Source of the DNA: Jeotgalibacillus aurantiacus
GTDB lineage: Bacteria > Bacillota > Bacilli > Bacillales > Jeotgalibacillaceae
Direction: 5' to 3'
NCBI RefSeq assembly: GCF_020595125.1
Contig: NZ_JACNMS010000001.1
Span: forward strand, 868,001-932,000
Length of the DNA: 64,000 nucleotides
Shown here: piece by piece, positions 7,464-15,790 of the stretch
How the letters are laid out: every line of letters begins with the position of its first letter
How positions within the stretch are numbered: position 1 is the first letter of the stretch
Notes under the pieces: model-generated
Database searches by the model: none
Told to the model about the DNA's origin: nothing
Seen by the model: only the letters and a program-made list of their open reading frames with translations
Translations under genes and position numbers: made by a program

Positions 7464-8997
7464 CTTTTACCCTCACTTCCCCTTTGTTCGTCTGAACGAT
7501 CGTTTTCTTCAGCCAATGCTGATCATCCTCAAACGGAAAATCCGCTCTGAAATGCCCACCCCGGCTCTCCGTCCTTTTCAGCGCAGCCTTTGTGATCAGC
7601 GAAGCCGTCACGCCCATCAAAAACCCGGTGAGCTCAGAAATGGTATATGCGTCCAGGTCACGAACTTCATTTAGCTGAAATGAATCAAACCACTGCTTTT
7701 GCCTCGTTAACCCTTCTTTTGACCGGACGATGCCGACGTTTGCCATCATGCTTGCCTGCAGTGTTTGAATGTCCGGCACCGGAAGCTTTTTATATATGCT
7801 GGTGCGTTTCAGATCCGGTGTAATTGACGTTTGATCGTCATGATTATTAATCCATTCTGCAAGACGTTTACCCTGAAACAGCCCCTCTAAAAGAGAATTG
7901 CTGGCGAGGCGGTTTGCTCCGTGAAAGCCGGTGCAGGCTGCCTCCCCAATGGCATACAATCCCGCAACGGTGGTCTGTCCTTTCAGATCCGTCTTAATCC
8001 CGCCCATTAAAAAATGACTGCCTGGCGCAACCGGAATCCTTCCGTCTGAAATGCTAATCCCATTTTTTGCACACAGTGCCGTTATGGACGGAAATCGCTT
8101 TTCGAACTGATCAATTTTGCTGATATCCAGGTAGACATGCTGACCACTTTGAATCAGATCAAACATCGTCTGTGACACAATATGGCGCGGTGCCAGATCC
8201 TCAAGCGGATGAATACCGCGCATCACCGGCGTGCCGTCTTCTGTCACGAGTACCGCACCCGCCCCTCTGACCGCCTCAGATACGAGCCCTTTTGCCATCC
8301 CATTTTGATAAAGGAGGGTTGGGTGGAACTGCACAAATTCCATATCCGCGACCGCCGCGCCAGCAAGATACGCCACCGCAATCCCGTCACCTGTCACCGT
8401 TTGAGCGTTGGAGGTAAAGGAATACAGCTGACCGCAGCCGCCTGTTGCGATGATCGTGTGACGGGCGAAACAGTGCCGGATGCTTCCGTCCGCCGATTTA
8501 CCTTTTACACCAATACAGCGGTTTTGATCGTGATCCATCAGCAGCTCATAAGCAAAAATATTTTCTTCTATTTGTACATGAGGGGTCAGTTTGGCAAGCA
8601 GCGCTTCTATCACATGCTGACCCGTCGCATCACCGCCGCTATGAACAATCCTTTTTTCAGTGTGTGCGCCTTCAAGACCAAGCTGCAGGTGCCCTTCCCC
8701 ATCACGATCAAAAATAGGGCCAAGACCTGAAATCAAATCAGATGCTTCCTGGACAATCTCACGGGCTGCAGCCTCATCAGAATGAAAGGCTCCCGCTTCA
8801 AGCGTGTCTATATAATGCTTTTCGGGAGAATCACCCGGCCCAACAGCCGCCGCAATCCCACCCTGCGCTAAATAAGAATTACTCTTTCGAAGTGATGACT
8901 TTGTGATTATCTTCACATTTAATTCCGTATCAATCATGGTCGCCAGCTGTAGCGCAGCAACCCCACTGCCGATGATGAGAACATCCTCACATTTTAT
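7432..8997 (-). CDS. nadB: L-aspartate oxidase with an abnormal start
   Basis: FAD enzyme oxidising L-aspartate to iminoaspartate for NadA. Family motifs are SNSYLAQGGIAAA, HSGGDATGQHV, EFVQFHPT and ACTGFHGANRLASNSLLEG. The first in-frame ATG is at 8937, but the FAD-binding motif VLIIGSGVAAL is encoded upstream of it, so the gene must start near 8997. Between the in-frame stop and that motif there is no ATG, GTG, TTG or CTG. Either a near-cognate codon (ATA 8997 or ATC 9000, after GGGGG) is used, or one extra T at 8989 shifts an original ATG at 8992 (ATG-T-GAG-GAT). Removing that T would give MEDVLIIGSG. The end drawn here is a best guess. Confidence 0.9.
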   Translation of the reverse strand: MKCEDVLIIGSGVAALQLATMIDTELNVKIITKSSLRKSNSYLAQGGIAAAVGPGDSPEKHYIDTLEAGAFHSDEAAAREIVQEASDLISGLGPIFDRDGEGHLQLGLEGAHTEKRIVHSGGDATGQHVIEALLAKLTPHVQIEENIFAYELLMDHDQNRCIGVKGKSADGSIRHCFARHTIIATGGCGQLYSFTSNAQTVTGDGIAVAYLAGAAVADMEFVQFHPTLLYQNGMAKGLVSEAVRGAGAVLVTEDGTPVMRGIHPLEDLAPRHIVSQTMFDLIQSGQHVYLDISKIDQFEKRFPSITALCAKNGISISDGRIPVAPGSHFLMGGIKTDLKGQTTVAGLYAIGEAACTGFHGANRLASNSLLEGLFQGKRLAEWINNHDDQTSITPDLKRTSIYKKLPVPDIQTLQASMMANVGIVRSKEGLTRQKQWFDSFQLNEVRDLDAYTISELTGFLMGVTASLITKAALKRTESRGGHFRADFPFEDDQHWLKKTIVQTNKGEVRVKDERIKAAIKH

Positions 8998-9014
8998 GAT
9001 GAAGACCCCCTTTA

Positions 9015-9069
9015 ATTACATGTGTCTTTACATCTGTCACAAAACCTATCTTTACATAGATTTGACAGA
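9015..9069 (-). promoter_or_regulatory. nadB promoter region with repeated TCTTTACAT boxes
   Basis: On the minus strand TTGTGA (9037-9042) and TGTAAT (9015-9020) are 16 nt apart. On the plus strand TCTTTACAT occurs twice (in 9025-9033 and 9049-9057), with TGTCA/TGACA half-sites around them. Such an arrangement would suit an NAD-responsive repressor of the NiaR/YrxA type known for Bacillus nadB operons; this is inference. Confidence 0.4.
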
Positions 9070-9245
9070 AACACAAGGGGGCAGATTCGCCTCTGTGTAA
9101 GGACGGTCTTCACTCCCAGACGTACAGTATTTATTTCCCGATTTCTTCAGAAGATTTGATCAGCTTGTCGTATATACGAGTTATGTAAAAGTCCGTAGGA
9201 TAAATAATTGTGTAAATTCGAATTTCATTGATTGGGAGGATATTG

Positions 9246-10604
9246 ATGGATCTTTTTGTGAACGCTTTATTTGTATTGTGTATCTTATTTCCAGTTTTAC
9301 ATTTAATCAATTGTCTCCCCTCATTTCGACGCAGCGGAGAGGCTGTAACATTAAACCATAAACCTGAAAAGGAACACGGCATCAGCATTCTGATTCCATG
9401 CTTTAATGAGCAGGCGTTTATCGACACCTCGGTGCAAAGCATGAACTCACTGCCCTATTCTTCCTACGAGGTTATCTATATAAATGATGGCTCCAGTGAT
9501 GATACGATGGAGCGCTTAATAGATTTTTTAAAATTGGAACCTGTTTCGATCACCCGGGCAAACAACCTGACGCATAAAAAAGTAACCGGCTGTTACCAGT
9601 CGTCTATTTATCCAAACTTTTACGTGATTGATAAGGTGAATGGCGGAAAAGCGGATGCACTGAATACCGGGATTGAATATGCCAGTAAAGAACTGATTAT
9701 TACACTCGATGCAGATACCCTTTTATCAGAGGAGGCTCTGCCTGTCGTCAATGCAAAATTTCAACAGCCTGAAGTCGTCGCAGCCGGCGGAATGGTTCAC
9801 GTGCTGCAAACACGATCTCAAAAAGCTCGCACCCCGCTATCTATTAAAGCTGCAAATCTTTTAATCAGAGCCCAGATGCTCGATTTTCTCAAAGGGTTTT
9901 ATATTTCAAAAATCTCACTGTCCCGCTTGCAGTCCCTATCGATCATTTCCGGTGCTTTTGGCATTTTCAGAAAGGATATGCTCATCAGTGTCGGCGGCTA
10001 TCGATCAACAATCGGCGAGGATATTGACATCACACTGCGGATTCACCAGGCCATTTCAAATAGGAAAGATCAAAAAATTGTATTCATTCCGGAATCCGTC
10101 TGCTTTACAGAGCTGCCTGAAAACTGGCGTGACTTCTTCAAACAGCGGATCCGATGGCAAAAAGCATTTATAGACTGCCTGATCCATTTCCGGAGCTTCT
10201 TCGCCAAAACGATTTTGACCAAGCCGCTATCCCTGTTTTTTATTATCGAGTCATTTTTAGTCGGAACCGTGTCAACGTACCTGGTCACTGGACTGATCCT
10301 GACCGACCTGATCTTTTTTGAAAATGGAGACCTGTATCACTATCTCACCTTCTATCTGTTTTATATTTGCTTTGCCATTATTTATAACCTGTCCGCCATT
10401 TTCATGAGCCGAAGCTATGGATATCACCTGAACAAACAGGAGCTTACCGAGCTTATAGGAACGATTCTATTCGATATTCTCATCTTCCGCTTCGCTCTCA
10501 TGTACCCGGTCATGCATGGCAGCATCTCCTACTTCTTCAACAAAGACTGGAACAAAGTCGCCCGTACAGGCCGCAAATACCACGCTCCTGCACGTGGAAT
10601 GTAA
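9246..10604 (+). CDS. Family 2 glycosyltransferase, processive membrane type
   Basis: A 452-residue protein with an N-terminal membrane helix (LFVNALFVLCILFPVLHL), a cytosolic GT-A domain and a C-terminal set of three or four helices. Catalytic signatures are DGSSDD (81-86), DADT (155-158, the DXD motif), GEDID near residue 258 and QRIRW near residue 300. That combination is typical of polysaccharide synthases such as N-acetylglucosaminyltransferases of the IcaA/BcsA type, so it probably makes or extends an extracellular glycan. GGAGG lies 6 nt before ATG 9246. No partner gene (deacetylase or exporter) is adjacent, so the polymer is unknown. It is divergent from the nad operon. Confidence 0.85.
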   Translation: MDLFVNALFVLCILFPVLHLINCLPSFRRSGEAVTLNHKPEKEHGISILIPCFNEQAFIDTSVQSMNSLPYSSYEVIYINDGSSDDTMERLIDFLKLEPVSITRANNLTHKKVTGCYQSSIYPNFYVIDKVNGGKADALNTGIEYASKELIITLDADTLLSEEALPVVNAKFQQPEVVAAGGMVHVLQTRSQKARTPLSIKAANLLIRAQMLDFLKGFYISKISLSRLQSLSIISGAFGIFRKDMLISVGGYRSTIGEDIDITLRIHQAISNRKDQKIVFIPESVCFTELPENWRDFFKQRIRWQKAFIDCLIHFRSFFAKTILTKPLSLFFIIESFLVGTVSTYLVTGLILTDLIFFENGDLYHYLTFYLFYICFAIIYNLSAIFMSRSYGYHLNKQELTELIGTILFDILIFRFALMYPVMHGSISYFFNKDWNKVARTGRKYHAPARGM

Positions 10605-10618
10605 ACCTTTCATGCTAC

Positions 10619-10672
10619 AGTAGAACAGGGCTTGATCCCAGTTCTACTGTGGCGTGGGGTCTGTCTTGCTAC
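10619..10672 (+). repeat. T2-like tag remnant after the glycosyltransferase
   Basis: GTAGAACAGGGCTTGATCCC and GTTCTAC followed by GGGGTCTGTC resemble two partial T2 tags. It sits between the glycosyltransferase stop and the next promoter. Confidence 0.4.
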
Positions 10673-10687
10673 TAACTTTTCCCCGAC

Positions 10688-10716
10688 TATACATATTCAA
10701 TTCGGCATTTTATAAT
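10688..10716 (+). promoter_or_regulatory. Predicted promoter of the heptad-repeat gene
   Basis: TATACA (10688-10693), 17 nt, perfect TATAAT (10711-10716), then AGGAGG about 13 nt later and ATG at 10742. Confidence 0.5.
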
Positions 10717-10741
10717 AGAACAATATTGAGGAGGTGAGAAA

Positions 10742-11191
10742 ATGGAGAATGAAATCCTGAAGGCAATTGCCGGGCTTCAGAAGACGATGGATGAGCGGTT
10801 TGAAAAAATTGATGGGCAGTTTGAAAAGATTGATGACCGCTTTCAGCAGATTGATGGGCAGTTTGAAAAGATCGATAGCCGTTTCCAACAGATTGACGGT
10901 CAGTTTAAAAAGATCGATACCCGTTTCCGGCAAATCGATCAGCGGTTAGATGGAATCGATCACCGATTAGATGGGATTGATGCAAGGCTGGATCAATTCG
11001 ATGTCCAATTCGTAGAAATCAGAGGTCAGCTCGAGCACATGGAAAATGAGCGCCAAAGAGAGATCATGTCTATGCTGAAGCTTATTGCGGACAAGCAGGA
11101 CGAAAATAATCTAAACCACGACTACCTGATGCACAAATACATGATCCACGATAAAGAAATCCACCTGTTAAAAAAACAACTCAAAAACTAG
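10742..11191 (+). CDS. Heptad-repeat coiled-coil protein
   Basis: 149 residues after a strong AGGAGGTG site. Residues about 15-100 are a nearly perfect 7-residue repeat built on F-x-x-I-D (QFEKIDG, RFQQIDG, RLDGIDH, RLDQFDV), which should form one long coiled coil. The DNA is correspondingly repetitive every 21 nt. The C-terminal third (REIMSMLKLIADKQDENN...) is non-repetitive and contains HDYLMHKYMIHDKEIHLLKK. There is no signal peptide or membrane helix. Similar short coiled-coil proteins occur in Bacillales without known function. It has its own promoter and terminator, so it is a single-gene unit. Confidence 0.8.
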   Translation: MENEILKAIAGLQKTMDERFEKIDGQFEKIDDRFQQIDGQFEKIDSRFQQIDGQFKKIDTRFRQIDQRLDGIDHRLDGIDARLDQFDVQFVEIRGQLEHMENERQREIMSMLKLIADKQDENNLNHDYLMHKYMIHDKEIHLLKKQLKN

Positions 11192-11246
11192 TCAACTGAC
11201 CACATCAGCTCCAGACCATTCCTCAGGAGCACTGATTAAAAACCAA

Positions 11247-11287
11247 AATAAAACAGCAGTGCACCGTTGCACCGCTGTTTTGTTTTG
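11247..11287 (+). terminator. Terminator of the heptad-repeat gene
   Basis: AAAACAGC..GTGCA pairs with TGCAC..GCTGTTTT around a short CCGT loop, followed by TGTTTTG. Confidence 0.8.
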
Positions 11288-11419
11288 CAGAATAAATGAA
11301 TCTTTTTCCTGCCTGTATTTTCATGCCCAACCACTCCTTTATCCGATTCACTCCCTTGCACTTTTCCCCAGATCGCAGTAAAGTATATACTGATTGAAGT
11401 CTGCTTTTGTCATGGTGAT

Positions 11420-11475
11420 GTAGAGGGGGATTTGTCCCTGTCTGCGTTTTTGTGTAGGCCCAGGTCTACGGTATA
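11420..11475 (+). repeat. T2 tag pair upstream of dus
   Basis: GTAGAGGGGGATTTGTCCC, then GTGTAGGCCCAGGTCTAC. It lies just ahead of the dihydrouridine synthase ribosome site, so it is within the 5' leader or promoter of that gene. Confidence 0.5.
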
Positions 11476-11521
11476 TAGATTCCGGGAAGTGATTTCCCTT
11501 AAGGAAAGGGTTCAGATAGAT

Positions 11522-12520
11522 ATGAAGGATAATTTTTGGCTTGAGCTGCCGAAGCCGTTTTTTGTGCTTGCACCGATGGAGGCTGTGACGGATGTGGTGT
11601 TCCGTCATGTGGTGAGTGAGGCGGCACGGCCTGATGTGTTTTTTACGGAGTTTACGAATTCGGAGAGCTATTGTCATCCGCGTGGTAAGGATAGTGTGAA
11701 GGGCCGTTTGACGTTTACAGAGGATGAACAGCCGATGGTTGCGCATATCTGGGGCGATAAGCCTGAGTATTTCCGCCAGATGAGTATCGGGATGGCGGAG
11801 ATGGGCTTCCGCGGTGTGGATATTAATATGGGGTGTCCTGTGCAGAACGTTGCGGCGAACGGCAAGGGCTCCGGCCTGATCCGTCGTCCTGATACGGCTG
11901 CTGAGATTATTGAGGCGGCAAAAGCGGGCGGACTGCCTGTCAGCGTGAAGACGCGCCTCGGCTACACGTCTGTTGATGAGTGGCATGACTGGCTGAAGCA
12001 TATTCTCGAGCAGGATATTGCCAACCTGTCGATCCACCTTCGCACGAAAAAAGAAATGAGTAACGTGCCCGCACACTGGGAGCTCATTCCTGAGATCAAG
12101 AAGCTGCGTGATGAGATTGCTCCACACACACTTCTGACCATCAACGGGGATATCGAAGACCGCCAAATGGGTCTTGAGCTTGCTGAAAAGTATGGCATTG
12201 ACGGTGTCATGATCGGCCGCGGCATTTTCCATAATCCATTTGCCTTTGAAAAGGAAAAGAAAGAGCATTCAAGTGAAGAATTGCTTGATCTGCTTCGCCT
12301 GCAGCTGGATCTGCACGACAAATATAATGAAGAACTCGAGCCGCGCGCATTCAAGCCGCTTCGACGCTTCTTCAAAATTTACGTACGCGGATTCCGCGGT
12401 GCCGGCGAGCTGCGCAACCGCCTGATGGAAACAGAATCCACAGATGACGTACGCGCACTGCTAGATGAATTCACAGAGAAAAACGGTGTGAAGGAAGAAG
12501 AAGGATTTTCGGTTTCCTGA
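11522..12520 (+). CDS. tRNA-dihydrouridine synthase (Dus family)
   Basis: Flavin enzyme that reduces uridines in tRNA using NAD(P)H. The 332-residue protein has the Dus N-terminal [17 protein letters not shown], the catalytic cysteine C105 in [15 protein letters not shown], and the FMN phosphate site NGDI...[12 protein letters not shown]. The C-terminal helical tRNA-binding part follows ([20 protein letters not shown]). ATG 11522 has AAGGAAAGGG upstream; the frame is open further upstream over a T2 tag but without a ribosome site. It resembles the DusC-like branch more than the DusB paralogue usually near folate genes. Which uridine it modifies is not deducible. Confidence 0.9.
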   Translation: MKDNFWLELPKPFFVLAPMEAVTDVVFRHVVSEAARPDVFFTEFTNSESYCHPRGKDSVKGRLTFTEDEQPMVAHIWGDKPEYFRQMSIGMAEMGFRGVDINMGCPVQNVAANGKGSGLIRRPDTAAEIIEAAKAGGLPVSVKTRLGYTSVDEWHDWLKHILEQDIANLSIHLRTKKEMSNVPAHWELIPEIKKLRDEIAPHTLLTINGDIEDRQMGLELAEKYGIDGVMIGRGIFHNPFAFEKEKKEHSSEELLDLLRLQLDLHDKYNEELEPRAFKPLRRFFKIYVRGFRGAGELRNRLMETESTDDVRALLDEFTEKNGVKEEEGFSVS

Positions 12521-12524
12521 TGAT

Positions 12525-12569
12525 AAGAAAGAGAAGAGCTGGTTGCGGCTCTTCTCTTTCTTGGTTTTT
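12525..12569 (+). terminator. Terminator of dus
   Basis: A perfect 15-bp stem (AAGAAAGAGAAGAGC with GCTCTTCTCTTTCTT) with an 8-nt loop, followed by GGTTTTT, 5 nt after the stop codon. Confidence 0.85.
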
Positions 12570-12757
12570 GGGGACGTATATTTTGAATCATTCGTTAAAC
12601 GAAATACATCCGTAAAACGTAAGTCTAATTTCACTGAAATGACGAACTTCCGCTGTATGCTCACGAATCCGCGGTGTAAACTTACGAACTTGGGCTTTAA
12701 CCCCACAAACTTCGCGGGTAACCTGGCGAATTTGAACTACAACCTTTGGAATCAGAA
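12570..12757 (-). repeat. T1 tag plus 21-nt-period array (TTCGTGAG family)
   Basis: A T1 tag (GGGGACGTATATTTTGAATC) at 12570 with a small TTCG/CGAA hairpin is followed by units with ACGAA or ACAAA cores about every 21 nt to 12757 (ATGACGAACTTCC, CTCACGAATCCGCGG, CTTACGAACTTGG, CCCACAAACTTCGCGG, CTGGCGAATTTG). It sits between the dus terminator and the end of the leftward gene at 12761. Confidence 0.75.
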
Positions 12758-12760
12758 TCA

Positions 12761-13159
12761 TCACTCATAACCCTGACCCTTTAATGTCCTCATACATTTT
12801 CCGAATAATCCCTTTAAGACTTCCATTCTTTCCTTCGTTGAAATCACCTCAAAAGGAATATAGACCTCGTGGCTTTTACGCTTAAATTTCCGCATTTCAT
12901 CAATATTAAAACGAAAGATTTGGTGCAGTTCCTCCTGAATGCTGATCCCCTTTGTCGACGACGGCTTTCCCGGGTCAACGTGAATGATCACGCACTGATA
13001 ATTTTTATCCCCGATGATTGACACGAATTTGCTCTGCTGCCCCATAAAAGAAAAAGGCTTGTAACCAATATTGAATGATTTCTCCGGGAGGTTTGTCCTC
13101 ATCCGCCCGAGAGAATGAATAAATTTATGCAGTTCAGCTGCTACTAATAGCGGGTTCAT
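12761..13159 (-). CDS. Hypothetical protein
   Basis: 132 residues with no recognised family. It starts MNPLLVAAELHKFIHSLGRM; AAAGGAG lies 9 nt before ATG 13159, which is preferred over ATG 13168 nearer the ribosome site. It looks like a compact alpha/beta domain with strands such as SKFVSIIGD and YQCVIIHVDPG and a basic C-terminal half (RKFKRKSHEVYIPFEVIS). No signal or membrane segment. It is flanked on both sides by intergenic 21-nt arrays, and lies downstream of and in the same direction as the helicase gene. Confidence 0.65.
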   Translation of the reverse strand: MNPLLVAAELHKFIHSLGRMRTNLPEKSFNIGYKPFSFMGQQSKFVSIIGDKNYQCVIIHVDPGKPSSTKGISIQEELHQIFRFNIDEMRKFKRKSHEVYIPFEVISTKERMEVLKGLFGKCMRTLKGQGYE

Positions 13160-13193
13160 TATGAACAACTCCTTTTTTAGTTAAATGAAGCAT

Positions 13194-13551
13194 GGGGACG
13201 TATATTTTGAATCATTCGACAAACGAAATACTCTGCGAAGTGCAGGTCTATTTTCACTAACCTCACAAACTTTAGCTGTAAACTGACGAATCCGCGGGGG
13301 AAGCTGACGAACTTTGGCTTTAACCTCACAAACTTCGCGGGTAAACTGACGAATTTCCATCGTGAGCTCACATTGGATTCGGGAGTCAGAGCGGCCGTGG
13401 GCGGTAGTAGGTCCTTTTACACTAAACTCACGAATTCCTGCGCAAGCTCACAAACTTTCACGTTAACCTCACGAACCGGCCGCCTAACCTCACAAACTCT
13501 CCCGCTCACCTCACGAATCCACCACACAACCTCACAAACCCCACAGCCCCT
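13194..13551 (-). repeat. T1 tag plus two 21-nt-period blocks
   Basis: A T1 tag at 13194 leads into units from about 13250 to 13372 (CTCACAAAC, CTGACGAATCCGCGG, CTGACGAACTTTGG, CTCACAAACTTCGCGG, CTGACGAATTTCC). A linker GGCGGTAGTAGGTCCTTTTACACTAAA then leads into a second block to 13551. It abuts the helicase stop codon. Open frames in it on both strands are judged spurious because 21 is a multiple of three and nothing like a ribosome site precedes them. Confidence 0.75.
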
Positions 13552-15294
13552 CTACCTCACAAGCTCCCTTCCACCTACTACCTTCACATCCCACTCCTTC
13601 AAAAATCTCGCGTATGCCAGCGGTTCGCCGTGGCGGCGGATGTTGGTTGAGAAGTCGATGATTTTACACGTTTCGGTGCCGCCGAAGCGGTGCCCACGCA
13701 GGCCACGGCCGACCATTTGTTCATAGAGAATGATGCTTGAGGTTGGCCGGCAGATGATGAGATGATCGGTTCTCGGCGCGTCAAAACCCGTGGTCAGAAC
13801 GCCATAGTTAAAGAGAAATTCGATGTCCCCTTTTTTAAATGCGCTGATGTGCATGCGGCGGATCGGCTTTGGTGTGTCTGCCGAAATGACCGCAGATTTA
13901 CGGCCGATGGCGTTCATCGTCATCGCCAGAAACTCGGCATGCTGAACGGTGCAGGCATACACTAATGATGACGAGCCTTCCGGAATCGATTTCATATAGT
14001 TGATGATTTGCAGGTTACGAGTTTGATCAGCAGCAAGTATCTGCAGAAATTCCGAGCTGAGATCGTGGTCGTCCTGATTGAACAGATCATCTGTCACCTC
14101 GGTTTCCACCCCGTCCTCATGCAGGATGAAAACCGGCTCCGCTAAATAACCCTCTTTCCTAAAATAGCGAAGCGGATGATCGTTATACTCCTTCATATCC
14201 GGGAATGAAGGATGGATGAGATAGGCATCGAACTGATCGACAAGCTTCATCGTTTCGTCGTTGCTGCGGCCCGGAGTGGCAGTGAGACCGCAAATCGGAA
14301 ACAGGTCATCTCCCGCAAGCTCCCTTGCTCTGTCAAACAATGCACGATAGCTTTTTGCCGTAGCATGGTGGGCTTCATCAATAATCATCGCGCCGCAGTT
14401 TGCCAGAATCTCCTCAAGCGCCTCATCCCCGCTCTGGATCCGGGAATAAAGCTGCTGGATACTCGCGATCACCGCACCGCCAATCATATCCTCCACCTCA
14501 AACTTCTTACCGCCAAAAAAGCGGTAAATCCTCAGTGCTTCAGGGAATTCGCGCTCCTGCCACATTTCGCTGATACAGGAAATCGCCTGCTCGCAAAGCT
14601 CCTCGCCCTGCGCGATCCACAGCATATATTTACCCTGCTCAAACCGTGGCTGCATCCAGTCAATAAAGCTCTCAACCGCAACACGCGTCTTCCCGCCCCC
14701 GGTTGGCAGCGTCACAACACATCGGGTTTTATCCTGTTCCTTATTCAAAACCTCCAGCATCCGGCTTTTTAAGCCAACCTGGTACTCCACAAGCTTCGGA
14801 ACCGCACGCCTCGGCTCAATATCCTGAATCGCATCCGTGCTGTGATCCTTTGGAATCGAAATGCCTGAGAACACAAGTGGAAAATCAAATGCCGTCACAA
14901 AATCACGTGCCCATCTGCCACCAATGAGCCACTTCTTTTTCGCAAGCGCCGTGCGCATATAAGTCGGAGACGTAATCGCCTTCCCCTGCACCTTATTCCG
15001 CTCATAAAGCGCCATCAACCTCTCCTCAGAAAGCTGTCGCAGCAAATGAATCCGCAAATCGCGAACCTCCTCACTGCTGCCCGCAAATAAATACGGTCCC
15101 TTCTCCACAATCAACATCTGCGCAATCCGGACCTCATCCGCCGCCGGCTCACGCAAATCCCTGAACACGCGAACCAGCTCCTTATACCGCTCTCTGCCCA
15201 TCAGCTTCATCAGGCTATTCATTTTCACGCCATATGTATGTACCAGCAGCTCCGCCGTCTGTCTAATTTCCTCTTCAGTCGGTAATGCATTCAA
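13552..15294 (-). CDS. Superfamily 2 DNA helicase, RadD/YejH-like
   Basis: A 580-residue helicase with Walker A TLPTGGGKTRVAV, DEAH box IIDEAHHAT, motif III GLTATPGR, motif V TTGFDAP and motif VI QMVGRGLRG. The GRGLRG end and overall size suit RadD-type helicases involved in DNA repair and recombination. About 170 N-terminal residues (PTEEEIRQTAELLVHTYGV...) precede the helicase core and are not assigned. TTG 15294 is chosen because AAAGGAG lies 8 nt upstream; a longer frame runs back into the T1 tag and is an artefact. It is divergent from the kinase gene, with an array in between. Confidence 0.88.
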   Translation of the reverse strand: MNALPTEEEIRQTAELLVHTYGVKMNSLMKLMGRERYKELVRVFRDLREPAADEVRIAQMLIVEKGPYLFAGSSEEVRDLRIHLLRQLSEERLMALYERNKVQGKAITSPTYMRTALAKKKWLIGGRWARDFVTAFDFPLVFSGISIPKDHSTDAIQDIEPRRAVPKLVEYQVGLKSRMLEVLNKEQDKTRCVVTLPTGGGKTRVAVESFIDWMQPRFEQGKYMLWIAQGEELCEQAISCISEMWQEREFPEALRIYRFFGGKKFEVEDMIGGAVIASIQQLYSRIQSGDEALEEILANCGAMIIDEAHHATAKSYRALFDRARELAGDDLFPICGLTATPGRSNDETMKLVDQFDAYLIHPSFPDMKEYNDHPLRYFRKEGYLAEPVFILHEDGVETEVTDDLFNQDDHDLSSEFLQILAADQTRNLQIINYMKSIPEGSSSLVYACTVQHAEFLAMTMNAIGRKSAVISADTPKPIRRMHISAFKKGDIEFLFNYGVLTTGFDAPRTDHLIICRPTSSIILYEQMVGRGLRGHRFGGTETCKIIDFSTNIRRHGEPLAYARFLKEWDVKVVGGRELVR

Positions 15295-15353
15295 TGATGG
15301 TTCTCCTTTCGATGTAAATCTTGATTCTATTATAAGGGTTATGCGTGAGGCGT

Positions 15354-15745
15354 GGGGACGTATATTTTGAATCATTCGTGGGACGAAAAAGAAACGCGGG
15401 GACGGAGATCATGTATCATTCGAAGAACGAAATTCAACCAACATACTGTTCGGGACTTTTTTCACTAAACTCACAAACTCCGGCTGTAACCTCACGAATA
15501 CGCGGCCGCAGCTGACGAACTTGGTCTTTAACCTCACAAACTTCGCGTCTCACCTGACGAATTTCCATCGTGAGCTCACGTTGATCAAGGGAACCATTTT
15601 TCTTGAGAGGAAGCCGTGGCGACGTAGGTCCTTTTACACTAAACTCACAAACTTTCCCGCAAGCTTACGAACTCGCACACGCAACTCACGAATCTGCCGC
15701 CGAACCTCACAAACTCTCCCGCTAACCTCACGAATTCATCCCACC
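15354..15745 (-). repeat. Two T1 tags and two 21-nt-period blocks
   Basis: T1 tags at 15354 (GTATATTTTGAATCATTCG) and 15395 (variant GGAGATCATGTATCATTCG) are followed by units from about 15465 to 15575. A linker GAAGCCGTGGCGACGTAGGTCC and TTTTACACTAAA precede a second block to 15745. It fills the whole divergent gap between helicase and kinase, so it also covers their promoters. Confidence 0.75.
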
Positions 15746-15790
15746 ACCCCAATTTGATATGATAAAAACAAACAAAACTCAGAGGTGCGT

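Noticed and set aside
11348-12268. Long antisense open frame (306 codons) over dus
   Set aside because: It lies fully opposite a well-recognised enzyme with a ribosome site and catalytic motif; the translated sequence is histidine/arginine-rich and has no recognisable domain.
12461-13371. Open frames reading KFVSL-type heptads inside the arrays
   Set aside because: A 21-nt repeat without a stop stays open by necessity. No ribosome site or conserved start precedes these frames, and flanking tag sequence is translated as well.
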